Assembly (NCBI GenBank): GCA_030770425.1
Contig: JASJFT010000024.1
Coordinates: 270,906-334,905, forward strand
Source: Darksidea phi
Taxonomy: Eukaryota > Ascomycota > Dothideomycetes > Pleosporales > Lentitheciaceae
Reading direction: 5' to 3'
DNA: 64,000 nt
Shown: piece by piece, positions 1-12,837 of the stretch
Layout of the letters: each line of letters opens with the position of its first letter
How positions within the stretch are numbered: position 1 is the first letter of the stretch
Program-made: the position numbers and the translations under genes
Notes under the pieces: model-generated
The model's input: only the letters and a program-made list of their open reading frames with translations
Database searches by the model: none
What the model was told of the DNA's origin: nothing

Positions 1-275
1 CACCGAGATCGAGAAACTGATGGGGGATGAGAAAAGATGATTCAGGACGTCAGGACGAGGTGTAGACCCTAGATGCAGGTCGGCACCGTATGCACGTTCT
101 GAACAGCTTTGTAACGGGTCCTGTTTCAAGATTGTATCAGTTGAGGAATCCCGCCCCACTATTGCAGATCACACGTGAAGTCCGGACGTCTAGATATTCT
201 GCTCGCCGGCAGTCTCCATAACTTTCTAATTTTTCATTGTCGTTTTCTCGCTCACGGCCTTCATCTAATTCTAAC

Positions 276-1037
276 ATGGTCCCCAGACTCCTCCCCATTC
301 CGCTCCTCGCGCTGCTAGTAGCAGCAACGACAACGCCAAACTACACATGCCCCCACCACCTCTACAATGTGCAAATCTTCTCAGAAGACCCTCTCATAAT
401 TTACATCCCTGACTTCATTACATCTTCAGAGGCGTCCCACTTGCAATCCATCTCCGCCAACAAATTCACCTCCTCGCAAATCGCCGATCAAACAGGTCAA
501 CAACAGCTCGCCAGCACTCGAACTTCGCGCTCAACATCCCTAGAGTCCGATAAAGTGGTGCAATGCATCGAGGAGCGCGCCCTCCAATTCCAAGGCTACG
601 ATATCCCTAGGACACACCTCGAGCCCCTCCAAGCAGTCCGATACTCACTGGGCGAGAACTACAAACCGCACACCGACTGGTTCACTTCACCAACCCAGGC
701 AACATCCTCTTTTGGCGGCAACCGCGCGACATCTTTCTTTGTGTACGTTGCTGCATCGGATGACATCATTGGTGGCGGTACACAGTTCCCACTCCTCGAT
801 GCGCCGAAGAATGAGCGGTGGTGCGAGTATGTGAACTGCGATGCTGGATGGGATGAGGGTGTTACTTTCAGACCAATCCCGCGGAATGCGCTGTTTTGGA
901 GAAACATGAAGGATGGGAAAGGGGATAGAAGAACACTGCATGCAGGATTGCCGGTGCAGCGGGGAGACAAGTTAGGGATGAATATATGGACAAGGGAGAA
1001 AGAATTGGATATACAGTATCGGAGTCATGTTATATGA
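276..1037 (+). CDS. Prolyl 4-hydroxylase-like 2OG-Fe(II) dioxygenase, secretory
   Basis: Single-exon gene, 253 aa. The first ATG of the open frame is at 276 and is followed by a hydrophobic Leu/Ala stretch (about residues 2-18), which reads as a signal peptide or anchor, so the enzyme probably acts in the ER or secretory path. The double-stranded beta-helix of the prolyl 4-hydroxylase alpha-subunit family is clear: the iron ligands are H132 and D134 (HTDW) and H222 (LHAGLPV), and K232 in GDKLGMNIW is placed to bind 2-oxoglutarate. The segment GGGTQFP between them is also typical. The family uses 2-oxoglutarate, O2 and Fe(II) to hydroxylate prolyl or related residues; the substrate here is unknown. 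It converges on the next gene with only 63 bp between stop codons. Confidence 0.85.
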   Translation: MVPRLLPIPLLALLVAATTTPNYTCPHHLYNVQIFSEDPLIIYIPDFITSSEASHLQSISANKFTSSQIADQTGQQQLASTRTSRSTSLESDKVVQCIEERALQFQGYDIPRTHLEPLQAVRYSLGENYKPHTDWFTSPTQATSSFGGNRATSFFVYVAASDDIIGGGTQFPLLDAPKNERWCEYVNCDAGWDEGVTFRPIPRNALFWRNMKDGKGDRRTLHAGLPVQRGDKLGMNIWTREKELDIQYRSHVI

Positions 1038-1100
1038 CGGACTTGAACGTGAAGTGAAGGGATATTGAATATGAATGTAAAGACTAGATCAAATGAACGC

Positions 1101-2532
1101 TCAAAGCATAATCATCGCAACTGCTATCGCAACAGCGCCTAAGATTACGACCCAGACTGAATATCTAGAAGGAATAGTAGCCGTACTCAAGGCTACTTTA
1201 CCCGCAACGTTTGTCCCCGACGTTGCAGTGCATTGCTCACCGCAACTGTAACCTTCGGGACAGCAATTTCCACCACGGTTCGCAGGACAGCTGTACCATG
1301 CACTTGGGCACGACCCTGCTTGAGGGGCCGCTGTCGTCACAACGCCCGCTCCGCTCGGTGCCACGATAGTCACTCCATTTGAATTGACGATCGTTCCGCT
1401 AGGTGTGGGGGCACATGATCCTGTCGTCTGACAATCCCGTCCAACCCTACAACATCCAGAGGGGTAGTATGCGCTGCAGACGTAGAAGCCCGCTGGACAG
1501 ACGTTGTCGGAAGGTGTAGAGATTGTCGTATCACCGGTGGGTCGGACAGGTGCGGAAGGAGCATCTGTGGTGGTAGTAGTAGTAGTAATATCTGGACCTG
1601 GGCAGCTGGCACCTGTTGCGCATTCGCGGCCGGACTGACAACAACCACCTCCCAGACTTGCGGGACAGGAAAAGAATCCTGAGGTGCAGGTGCGAGACGT
1701 CGATGTCGCGGCTGGGGGAGACAGAGTGGTTGGGACCACGATGACGCTGGTGGAGGTTGTCGGGCTCGCTGATGAGGAGGTTGAGGGTTGTATGTATGTA
1801 ACTGATGTACCCGCTACGACGCCTGCCACCAGTCAATTTCTATACTCAAGGTTCTGAGGCCCTATCCTTTAGGAAGTGGCTCTGGCAGCACTTACAGCCC
1901 ACATCTTGACAATTGTATCCCGGTAAACAACAACCACCATTTGGGCTGTTAGGGCAACTCGTGTAGCCGCTATCCGTGTCGCAACTTATATCTCCAATGC
2001 ACGACTGTCCCTTCGGACAACATCCCACAGATCCGAACCCGGTATCCTTGATTGAGGTACAGGTTGTTCCGGTGCTGCAGCAACTATTCGGTGCTCCAAT
2101 AGACGAGCAGTCGTTCGTAGCCTCGGGACATTTGAAGTCGCGCTCCAACAGAGTGTTTCGGATGCGAAATCGTAGAAGCGAATCGACCAGCGTTTTCTCA
2201 AAATGCGGTCGTAGAGGGGAAACGAGTTGACCCGTTAGATTGGTGAGTTCGTCGGGTTCTAAGCGCTTTTCAACGCTCTGTACGTCGGATGCGAATATCC
2301 AATCGTCGAAAAAGAACATCATCCCCTCATCACTGCTCATTTTTTTAATTCCAATAGGCTTCTCCCTCCTCAATCTTTCCTGTACATTCAGACTTCTCTT
2401 GACATAAGGCTCATCTTCTGGGAAGTACTTCATATGCTTCGGCAAGTTGTACGGCCATTGCAGTTCGGCGGTGCAAAAAGAAGCACAGAGGATGATGGTG
2501 GATGGAAGCGCAAACAAATTCGGTAGCTTCAT
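1101..2532 (-). CDS. GPI-anchored, Ser/Thr-rich cysteine-module surface protein
   Basis: Two exons, 2532..1896 and 1822..1101, joined by a 73-nt intron with a GTAAGT donor and CAG acceptor; the join restores an in-frame Cys and gives 452 aa. The start ATG at 2532 opens a signal peptide (MKLPNLFALPSTIILC). Residues ~20-140 are a Cys-free charged region. About five cysteine modules follow, built around a Gly-Cys-Cys core (GGCCLPGYNC, GGGCCQSGREC, SGCCRVGRDC, GGNCCPEGYSC), separated by Ser/Thr/Pro-rich linkers likely to be O-glycosylated. The C-terminus is hydrophobic (SVWVVILGAVAIAVAMIML) after a small-residue site, as in GPI-anchor signals. Such proteins sit at the fungal plasma membrane or wall; function is not established. 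The intron is easily missed because the frame also stays open on the 3' side of it. Confidence 0.8.
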
Positions 2533-2987
2533 GGTAGTCCGGAATTGCGTCCGATATACAGCACAAAGATATTTCTTGGTCAAAGCTGTGCAGAAAAGAA
2601 GGAATGTGGGAGATTCGGGGCTCACATGTGCAAAGACGGAATGTTTGGCAAAGGTGGTTGGCGAGCCGGGGCAGCACAAATCAGAAAATTGGCGAGGCTG
2701 GGATGAGCTGGCACCGTGTCATGGGACATCCTGTAGAGGTCCTTGTTCGCGCTCGATGATATATTCCGATGATTTCCGAAGAGGAAAGATAAGGTATGAG
2801 ATGGAAAGAGTGAGGGGCGGTGAGTGTGAAAGATGTCATCGACGCCGAACCGCTTGGCGCATGGAAGACGCCCGGCAGGCTCCCGACCGCCAACACATGT
2901 GAAGACACGTACTTTGCGCAAGCAAACAAATTCTAATTGTTCCGTCAGATATGACAGACCGATGCATTCACGTAAAGGACCCCCACT

Positions 2988-4400
2988 CTAGATGAAGTTC
3001 TTCTGCCTGACCAGCAAATGGGGGTATTTCTGTAATTCTGTCCACAAGGTGTCTTCGTCCATCTGGGTGGCGTCTAGACCGGCGATAATATCCCTAAATC
3101 GATTACCCGAGCATACCTCTAAACCCGGGCAAAAAACTCACTTGTCCTCAGCCAGCACCTCCAACCCGAAGATGTAGTCGATTAGCGCGTAGATGGTGTA
3201 GCTGAATGTAAACGACCACAGGAACCCAACAGGCGCTTCGCCAATCTGAATACTGAGTTGCTGCCCGTTGCCATAAAAAAAAATGCACCGTCCGTGAGCT
3301 CGGGGGCACCATCATATCCTGCCACTTCCGTTTTCGCGAAGCATCCTGTTAAAATGGTCGCTGGAATACCTCCAATGCAATGGGTCGCAAATGTGTTGCC
3401 GTTGTCAACCCACCTCCGTCTCCGCGCAAAGTCTGTGAATTTCTTCGCAACGCCTGTCGGCACACTGAGGCTTCGAGAATTCTAAAGAAGAAAGGTGTTG
3501 GGGGATCGATGAAGCTAGCAGATGGTGCGACGACTAGGCCTGCAATCGCACCCATAAAGCAGGAGTTCAAGCTCCATCGTCCCCCCTCTGCGTACGTGTA
3601 AATCATCCAGGTAAGAGCTCCCCTAGGGGCATATAATTTGGTCACGCAAAGGGTCATGATAAACTTGAAATTGAAGGCAAGTTTCGTGCCGACATCGTAC
3701 GCGAGCCATGAGCCCCAGACAGAAATAATGCCGAGCAGTTAGCAGAGGAAATTTACCGGACGATGAATGACCAGATATGACGGAATTTGTGACGTGGACT
3801 TCTTGGAGCAGAGTAACGGATAGGACAGGTACATGGGTATGGAGGTTGCAGTGCCTCGAGAGCATATGTGGACAGAAGTACCGCTGGCAAAGTCGAGCAC
3901 CTCAAGTCTTCGAGCAAGCTGCCACCGCATACCATATGCGCAAATGGATTGTATACAAATGTAGGCCATAACTGAAGTTTAGCGTTGGCATTTTGAATCC
4001 CCATTAAAGAAGCATAGGAAGCCCACAAAGATGGATAGCACGAGCGGCAGTAGCAGTCCTCGCACACTTGCTCTACCCACCGCAATCGCGCAGACTATTG
4101 CTTGAAATATAAGCTGGAAGAAAGAAAATAACATAGTAGGGATAGTGCCCAATGGCTCTACTAGCACGCCTTTTTGAAAGGTATACGTAAAGTCTCCAAA
4201 TATTAAACCACCCTTATAGTAGTGAAGTGTATAGCTGATGAGAAACTATTGGAGGGAGCAAACAACTACTGTGAGAATTGATAGCATGACGGCGGCGAGG
4301 GCATTGGAGCTCGTACAGTACCTAAAGTATACAATACCGACCGCAGGGATGATAATCCAACCTTGTTCAGCATAAGTGAAGTTCTTAGGACGGTACAACA
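2988..4400 (-). pseudogene. Degenerate Amt/MEP-type ammonium permease
   Basis: Read on the minus strand, successive pieces in shifting frames follow the order of an Amt/MEP/Rh ammonium transporter: WIIIPAVGIVYF and SNALAAVMLS (helix 1-2 region, ending at an in-frame TAG where Trp is expected), GVLVEPLGTIPTMLFSFFQ, a LPLVLSIFVGF segment, LDFASGTSVHI (family signature LDFAGGTPVHI), TWMIY followed by RWSLNSCFMGAIAGLVV, HCIGGIPATILTGCFAKTEVA, then YTIYALIDYIFGLEVLAEDK and, after a plausible intron (GTGAGT...TAG), a C-terminal tail ending in a stop at 2988. Frameshifts and stops interrupt it several times, so no full-length product is possible. The 5' limit is uncertain; a Met-initiated stretch near 4510 could belong to it. 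Active fungal paralogues import NH4+ at the plasma membrane. Confidence 0.75.
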
Positions 4401-5065
4401 AAACGGAATGACAGGTGTATCAACGTACAGAAACGGAACAGACCAGGATGAAGAGCGAGTCTACCCGGTCGCAGGCCGCCCAAGCTTTTAGTACATCTCC
4501 AGGAAGGACCATGATTCTTTACTGTGTTCGAATGCAGTCTCGAACTGGTCCGATGGTATGAACAAACCTCTAGTCTATGGCTGAAGCAAGAAAGAAAAGG
4601 ATGGAAGGATATTGGAAGCTTGTTAGACACACCTCGTGTGGCTGCAAGGTTCTCTACTAGTCAAGAATGCGGCATTAGGCCCCTCTTAGAAGGTAACGCC
4701 CATATTTGGTATATGTTGTGCATGATAGTACGACTATAGATGGCGGGTCTTGATGGGACAATTAGTAGGATAAGAACGTTGAAAATTATGTAGATGTAAT
4801 GACAAACGTAAAGGTTCACCGAGCAAAACATACGTCTAATATCGCAAGACTCTTGGAGTTATCTTTTGTAAGTTTTATACGTACAAAGCTCACTATATAT
4901 CTAGTATACTCTGGACAGCAAGGAGTGGGCTTCGTGGTCACATGCGATGTTTAAGCACTAGCACGAACACGGATTAGAGAAGATTCAGACCAATTTGGCA
5001 TAGTACGTAAGCCAAACCTTCCACCCATGCGCTGTCTCTTCCACATACTCTCCTTACACGTAAAC
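4401..5065. other. Intergenic, no gene seen
   Basis: AT-leaning spacer between the permease remnant and the methyltransferase. A Met-initiated minus-strand stretch around 4435-4510 may be the 5' end of the permease remnant. Nothing else coding is supported. Confidence 0.5.
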
Positions 5066-5942
5066 ATGTCTGACAGTGAAGACATCGACATTTTCAGTGT
5101 CAGCGAAGACCTTGTACCGCCAGCCGTCATCAAAGCCGCCGGCGTCTCAGAGGTGGATTTCGACGGGCTGTTATGGCCACCTCTCAAGCTTCAAGAAGAT
5201 CTAAAAAATGGATGCGGCGGACAGCTTTGGCCAGCAGGCATGGTGCTGAGCAAGTACATGTTGAGAAAGTATAGAGATAATCTTGCCGGAAAGACAATGT
5301 ACTTCTAAACCTGTGCTGATTTCTACAGCAGAGAAGGCTAACCGAATGTTAGTATCGAGCTCGGTGCAGGTGGAGGATTGGTTGGGTGAGGCTTCTTCCC
5401 TTTCGCTTTATTGTATCTATCTTTTCTTGTCCCGGATTTTCTATCCCCGGCTCTTCTCCTGACAACCTGCCCAGCCTCGCCGTAGCCCTAGGCTGCAGAA
5501 CGACCACAACACTTCACCTCACCGACCAAGAGCCAATGCTCGAGCTCATGAAGCAGAACGTCACCCTCAACAAACTCGAATCCAAGGTAAACGCTTCGAT
5601 ATACGACTGGGGTACGACAACTCCAAGAGGTCTTCCTAAGCAACCCGACATCGTTTTAGCCGCTGACTGCGTCTACTTCGAGCCCACGTTCCCACTCTTG
5701 CAACAAACGCTGCAGGATTTAATTGGTGAGAACACAATCTGCTACTTCTGCTTCAAAAAGAGGAGGAGAGCGGATTTGCAGTTTGTGAAAGTAGCGAAGA
5801 AGATGTTCAATGTCGAGGAGGTAGAGGATGATGTGGACAAAGAGCTCTATTCAAGGGAGAATCTTTTCTTGTAGGTTCCTTACCTCAGGTCATGGATGCG
5901 GACTTATTCTAGTGCAGATATCGAATCATAAAGAAGGCTTGA
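5066..5942 (+). CDS. EFM6: Protein-lysine N-methyltransferase, EFM6/METTL21 type
   Basis: Four exons: 5066..5298, 5353..5385, 5475..5870, 5918..5942; 228 aa. The ATG at 5066 gives the usual acidic N-terminus (MSDSEDIDIF). Motifs in order: LLWPPLKLQE and GGQLWPAGMVLSKYM (the family's W-x-A-G segment), the SAM-binding glycine loop IELGAGGGLVG, which is created only by splicing exon 2 (33 nt), then HLTDQEP (acidic loop), DWGTTTPRG, and the catalytic-face motif VLAADCVYFEP. The last 25-nt exon gives the C-terminal FLYRIIKKA seen in this family. Yeast Efm6 methylates a lysine of translation elongation factor eEF1A in the cytosol; the same role is inferred here. Because exons 2 and 4 are so short, an ORF search alone breaks the gene into two pieces. 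Confidence 0.88.
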
Positions 5943-6562
5943 AAGAGCTTGGCTCAAAACATCGATTCAATGACCAATACTCTAGTGTCATGAGAAACTG
6001 CCGAAAGAGCTATTCTCAAATACCTACCGGTAGCCAACTAATAATCCGATTAATTCAACGCGCAATGCAACTGCAGTTTTTACATGATGAACCACGGTGG
6101 AGTTTGATTCGTTGAAAATATCGCTACAGCTTCGACGTGCGCGATCGTAATGCCGCCACCTCGCTACACTGCACAATATGTGTCGTCTAGCTGACAGGCT
6201 ATTGTAGTTTTCACAGTATCGCTTTTCCATGAACACAAACTAACTATGTCTTGGTTTACTTTGCGTGTGGAATGCAATTCAAAGGTTTCATGCAGAAAAC
6301 AAAGCATTGTTTTGAAGAACTTAAGAGACTATACAAAAGTTAAGGTGGTCTTACAATACGCTCATCCTTTACGAAACCGTAACACGGTCGCTTCTCTCCA
6401 TATATGTTCACGAAACCGCTAACAGTATTTGTTTGTAGTTAAGCTTGGTGTAGGCTCTGCATCCACCGGCGCTTTTGTACGTTCTCGCTTAGACCAAAAC
6501 CCTCCGAGACACAGACTGTTGCAGACTATGCGAGGACAACCTCTCAGATTGCTCTGCAGCTC
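5943..6562. other. Intergenic, no gene seen
   Basis: Moderately AT-rich spacer. No ORF with recognisable content on either strand. Confidence 0.5.
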
Positions 6563-8345
6563 ATGGCGACCCAGGTAACCAACAATGCGGCACAGTCACC
6601 AGGGTATATAGTCCCGTCTAATGAAAGACGTGGCTCGCACCAAAGCCGTAGTCCTTCCTTGACGGACAGACAACTTTTTTTGCACTCTCGTCATGACATT
6701 TACCAACAACGTCTCTCACAAATTTCCCGAGACGGTCTTAACGTCGTGGGGGCTCGACCTTGAACGACTCATTCTTGACGGTCCTAATAACAACGGTCCG
6801 GGTCCGTACAAGGACAACTTCGGTTGCAAAAGCCCTGGTTGCGTCAATATTCTCGACCATGCCTGGAGGAGCACCGTAATTGTATCCTTTATCGGGTGAT
6901 GTCATCATGTCATACCTTCTCCGAAGCAGAGCTTGAGAGATTGGCGGCCGTCTATATGTGCGCCGACCACTCTACTCGACAGCATATAGAAGAGCTGAAG
7001 AACAAATGGAGATGATCTCTGCCAACTGGTTTCCAAATGCAGGTAGTACAAGACGTAGCTGAAAACAAGGAGCAACGCATAGCGAAAGACCAGCTCAAGT
7101 CACTGCATGATATTGAAGGTCTGGAATTTCTGCACGCGGATCGCATACGAATTTTGAAAGAGGAGCATCCGATCGAGATCGAGAAGATCAGCACGAAGCA
7201 CGAAATCGCATTGAAGAGTACGCTGGGTGAAGAGCGTAAGGGGTGGGATACGACAGTGTCAAAGCTGGAAGGGCAGAGCTCCGAGATCGCAAAAGATTTA
7301 TGCATCAGCCGTCTCCAATTAGACATCGAGCGGAACAAGTACGAAAAGCTCGAAGCAGAGCGAGCTAGCGGAGCTTAAGGCCCAACTATCTAGAACAGCC
7401 GAAAGCTTATCTGAAGTCCGAGTGACTTTAGTCGCCGAGCAGAACGAGCATAGCAACCTAAAGGCTAAAAGCGCAACGCTCTTCGATCTGAAGAAGATCT
7501 TTGTATTCTAAGCACGTCCATGCTAAAGAGATTGGCTCGACCAAACAATCAGCCCTGCAACCGGAGGGAAAGATGTCTAATCTCAAACGTACGGTGGGGG
7601 TCTTGAACGAAACAGTCAAAAAAAAAAAGTCAAGATAGAATCGTTGAAGTAGAAATCCAGGATGGTAGTCTTAGAGCGAAGATTTCGGGTCTGGAACAGC
7701 AGCTCAAAAAGACAGCTTTGCCATCGAAAGACAAACAAGGGGTGGATGATGAGGAAAAGAAGACTTTATAGCTCAACCTTTGAAAATTGCAGAGTCTTAA
7801 TAGAGCTCCGCGAAGATCTGGATCCTGTCGCCATACAACTCCTCATTTCCCAAGCTAAAAAAGGATGAGCGTGAAAGCCGCATAGACCGCCTTCAGTTCT
7901 TGTTGACGAGTACCACACGACAGCTGGAAGAGGCTACAGAGAACGCATGGCGGTCAAGAAGAGTTCCGCGAAGCTCTTTCAAGAGCATTTGAGGCGGTGC
8001 ATGGGTATCCGTCTGCGCATGCGGCGCTTGTCACTAAGAGTAGACCGAGGTCTATAAGCTGTCGGCTTCCTTCAAGGTTTCCTTTGTAGAGTACCACGCT
8101 CCTTTCGGTGTGATATCTGCGTCCTGCACATACTTCCGATACTCGTGGTGTTTCCTTCGGAGTATGTCACGCTGTCAACACTACTTTGTCGTCAATTACT
8201 TTCCCTTCCAATGATGCGGAAATTGGAGACTGAAACGTCAAAGCTCAGAGCTAGTCTCGCTGATGCGATGAAAAGAACATAGGAACCTAAAAAAGTCCAA
8301 AAGAAGACTGCCAGAAGAGTGGGGGAATATTTGCGCCGGTAAATA
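6563..8345 (+). pseudogene. Decayed coiled-coil protein gene
   Basis: A string of plus-strand pieces in all three frames reads as one eroded gene. It starts at the ATG at 6563 (MATQVTNNAAQSPGYIVPSN). A frame-shifted stretch around 6760-7000 contains a short Cys-rich piece (FGCKSPGCVNILDH). The best-preserved piece, 7037..7378, is 113 residues of Glu/Lys/Leu-rich heptad sequence. The coiled coil continues in another frame after it (ELKAQLSRTAESLSEVRVTL), again at 7660-7770 (LRAKISGLEQQLKK), and at about 8215-8320 (RKLETETSKLRASLADAMKR). Frameshifts and stops separate them. No family was recognised. An alternative is a live gene with many introns, but no convincing splice sites join the pieces. 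Confidence 0.4.
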
Positions 8346-8632
8346 GACGCTTAGCCAGGCGAGAGATCGCTCTGCGATTGTGGCTTGACTGCCTAGTCCT
8401 GGGTAACGCCCGGTGTTGCTTGGTGAATGTTATTGCGTCGACGTAGTAAGTTCCAACGTAGTATACGTGTTACAGGAATGAGAAGGGAGCGGTTAGTTGC
8501 TTTCAAATTGTGACAGTAATCCTATTTTATGCTACCTTACCCTTTGAATGCCGTATATCATAGACGAAATTACAATGCAGTCCGTCATATTCTCACGCTC
8601 ATGTCCGCACGGGCCAGTTTCTCTACCCTCGT

Positions 8633-10120
<1,488 letters not shown>

Positions 10121-10341
10121 GGTGCGTTATCTTCAGGAAGAGCGGCGGCGTAAGAGGAGCGGTGGCAGCGGATTCTTATTCCAGACTGAAATTCGGCCAC
10201 GCCCCCCGCTACAGCCGCTTGTCTCGCCTCGACTTGCCCGACCGCATCCCTGCACATGACGTCTCGAACAAATCGGCCAGGCGATCAAGGGCAAACGTCT
10301 ACAACCGTTCCTCAACTTCTACTCTGCTCCCAGCATGGACG

Positions 10342-11244
10342 ATGTCGTTTCGGCCGCCGCCCATCCTCCGTTTCAGCCCTCGCGGCGGCACTCTCTCCAC
10401 CTGGACCTGCCACTTATGCCTCTCGCAAACCGCCCGTCAAACCGGCCGCCGCCTCCCTCCTCGTTACGTCTCATTCTTCCACAGCTCCAGGCGATACCTG
10501 TCCGAAAGCCACCCCAACCACTACGACGCGCTGCAGCTCCCGCAATCCGCTTCTGCTGGAGACATTAAGCGTCAATTCTACACGCTCTCGAAGAAACACC
10601 ACCCCGACCGAAACCCAAACGACCCTACTGCAAGCACACGTTTCGTCACCATAAGCGAAGCCTACCACACGCTCTCTGTGCCCGAAAAGCGCGCCCACTA
10701 CGATGCGCAGATCACACAATCAAAGGCCTCACCATGGGGAGGTGCGACCGGCCATCCGCAAGGATCGTATAGTAGTGCGAGTTTCGCGGGCTCGAGACCG
10801 GCGAGTGGCTTGAACAAGAAGCGGAGTACGTTTCGCGGGCCACCTCCCAGTTTCTACAAGAGTGGGGGTTATGGAAGACATGGGGCCAAAAGGGCTGAGT
10901 ATGCACAACATCAACACGCTGGGGAGGCGAAGGGAGGGGGGGAAGCAGGCGCGGAGAGCTATGGTGGATTTGCTGGTTTCGGGCCGGGACAGATGAAGCA
11001 GGGCGATGAGGTGCCGCATTTCGACAACAGGCGGCATAAAGAGACGCTCGACCACGTCTACGAACACATTCAGTCTAGGCGAAGGCGGACGAGGAGGACT
11101 GAAATCTCCGAAGAGATAGATAGAGGCGGCATGCTGGTCAACTTTGTGCTCGTTGCCGGGGCGGTAGGGCTGATGGGATTGACCGTGAAGATCTTCGGCG
11201 ACAACCATGAGAGCGTGAGGAAGAAGACGAATGAGGCTTCCTGA
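10342..11244 (+). CDS. J-domain protein with C-terminal membrane anchor, probably mitochondrial
   Basis: Single exon, 300 aa. I chose the ATG at 10342 because the long open frame upstream overlaps the methionine aminopeptidase promoter and has no other good start. The N-terminus is Arg/Ser/Pro-rich with few acids, compatible with a mitochondrial presequence. A J-domain follows (about residues 65-130): HYDALQLPQSASAGDIKRQF, then the HPD motif in KKHHPDRNPND that stimulates Hsp70 ATPase, and SEAYHTLSVPEKRAHYD. The middle is Gly/Ser-rich and disordered. Near the C-terminus a hydrophobic segment (MLVNFVLVAGAVGLMGLTV) forms a single membrane helix. This layout resembles fungal Jid1-like mitochondrial co-chaperones; that assignment is by architecture, not sequence search. 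Confidence 0.82.
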   Translation: MSFRPPPILRFSPRGGTLSTWTCHLCLSQTARQTGRRLPPRYVSFFHSSRRYLSESHPNHYDALQLPQSASAGDIKRQFYTLSKKHHPDRNPNDPTASTRFVTISEAYHTLSVPEKRAHYDAQITQSKASPWGGATGHPQGSYSSASFAGSRPASGLNKKRSTFRGPPPSFYKSGGYGRHGAKRAEYAQHQHAGEAKGGGEAGAESYGGFAGFGPGQMKQGDEVPHFDNRRHKETLDHVYEHIQSRRRRTRRTEISEEIDRGGMLVNFVLVAGAVGLMGLTVKIFGDNHESVRKKTNEAS

Positions 11245-11566
11245 TGCAACGGGGCCACCTATGCTTCGGCTGGCGTATTCCTCTCCGAGAGACGTTGGCC
11301 TGCCTGATTGTAGACATGTACGAAACACGTAGCACTCAAAGACACTACTACCAACAAGACGCCGTGAGCTGAAGGTGGACAAAGGCGAATTCTCAGATAT
11401 GCATTGAGACAAGTTGTTGTACATGCCAAAAGCCATAGTACATCCGCTCATGCGCGTCGCATCGAGTAGAGAAGAAGAGGCTGACTCGCTATAGAACCCA
11501 AATAATGTGAATCTAGAAACCACCGCGCTCTCTTCCACTGTCCACTTTTCCACCGAATTCAAGCGC
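11245..11566. other. Convergent 3' spacer
   Basis: Spacer between two gene 3' ends. It must hold both terminators. No further gene seen. Confidence 0.5.
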
Positions 11567-12837
11567 TTAACCTTCAAAGGTGAAGCTGGTGCCGAGCTTG
11601 TGCCCAGCCTCGTTCAGCTTCTGGGTATCAAAGGAGCCGCCAACGCCGAAGATCAGGCCGCTGTTGACCTTGGTGTTGTAGGCTAGGGACGCAATACCGG
11701 TATTGTTGATCTTGGCCTATACAATAATCAAAGGTTGTTCAGAAATGTACACTGAGGGAAAGTTTGTACCTTGGCGAAAGACGCAGGGTCGATCATGTAT
11801 TTTGCAGCAAGCTCAAGGCCGACAGCAGAGTTTGACTTTGCGTCCCAGGTTGCCTTGGCACCGGCCTCGACGGCTGAGTTGACCTTTTGGTAGTAGGCGG
11901 CGCTGAACATGCTGAGGGAGTTGGTGGCAGTGATAGCGGCGTTGTAAACGGGAGTAGTGTAGCCGACGGCAGCGGAGTACTTGGTGATGGCTGCTTTCTG
12001 CACATCGTAACCGACCTCACCACCGACGAGGAAGCCCTCGTGGCTCAGGACGGCATCAGCGACAGCGCTAACGGCGCCGCTGGCCTGGAGGTCGGCGAAG
12101 ACACGGCCGTGGAAGTTGTTTTGCTTGAAGAAGAAGTTGGCCTTTTGACCCTTGTTGCCGGCATTGGGGTTGAAGTTGGAGAGGAACTCGGTCTTCAGGC
12201 CGGAGGTGATGGTATCATTCAGCTCAACCTTGGTAGACAAAAGGTTGGCCGTGTTCCACGACTGGGTGATGCTGATGCCTGTCCGGCGTCTCGTCAGCAT
12301 CTGTACCGCAATACCCGTTTGTGCGTAGCTGCCAGGGGGTTCTGCGTAGTGATATATATACGGAGTAATGTATCTGTTACGACCGACGTGGACGGGAACA
12401 GGGACATGGAGACTGTAATGAGAGAGTGTAGTACCGTTGGCGAGCGCCTTCTTGCCCTCGAGCTGTCACAACAGTTAGCGCAACCCGCAGAGCAGATCCA
12501 GAAGGATATCGGCTTACAGAGAGAGGGAAAGCTCCATCATGCGCCGAAGTGCCCTTGGCGGTAAAGTTGACACCGTTGGGGGCCTTCAGCTTGACCTCAA
12601 GGGCAGCTACACAGGGTTCAGCGATGGCAATGGCAGCCCAATGGGTATGTCCGACCTGCGGCGGCGTGGTAGAAGTCCTTGTTGATGAGCTGAGCGATGG
12701 AAAAGTCAGCAATGCACCACTCGAGAGCTCCGCACCGGCGCAGAACCTACGTCGTTGGAGGGCTTCGCAATGTCGCTGAAGGCTGGCGGCGGCGCCTTGA
12801 AGACAACCGGGCTCTGGACTTTGACGTGTTCGGCCAT
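11567..12837 (-). CDS. Mitochondrial outer-membrane porin (VDAC)
   Basis: Six exons: 12837..12751, 12689..12656, 12606..12518, 12462..12435, 12278..11770, 11716..11567; 298 aa. The dense 5' splitting (exons of 34 and 28 nt) is typical of fungal porin genes. The protein starts MAEHVKVQSPVVFKAPP, then the conserved porin N-helix PAFSDIAKPSND and LINKDFYH. The rest is alternating beta-strand sequence of a 19-strand barrel, including the family stretch KQNNFHGRVFADLQ and the C-terminal HKLGTSFTFEG. VDAC carries ATP, ADP and metabolites across the outer membrane. Ordinary fungal VDACs are about 283 residues and begin near MAVPAFSDIAK; here about 15 extra residues precede that point and no closer ATG exists. 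Confidence 0.93.
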
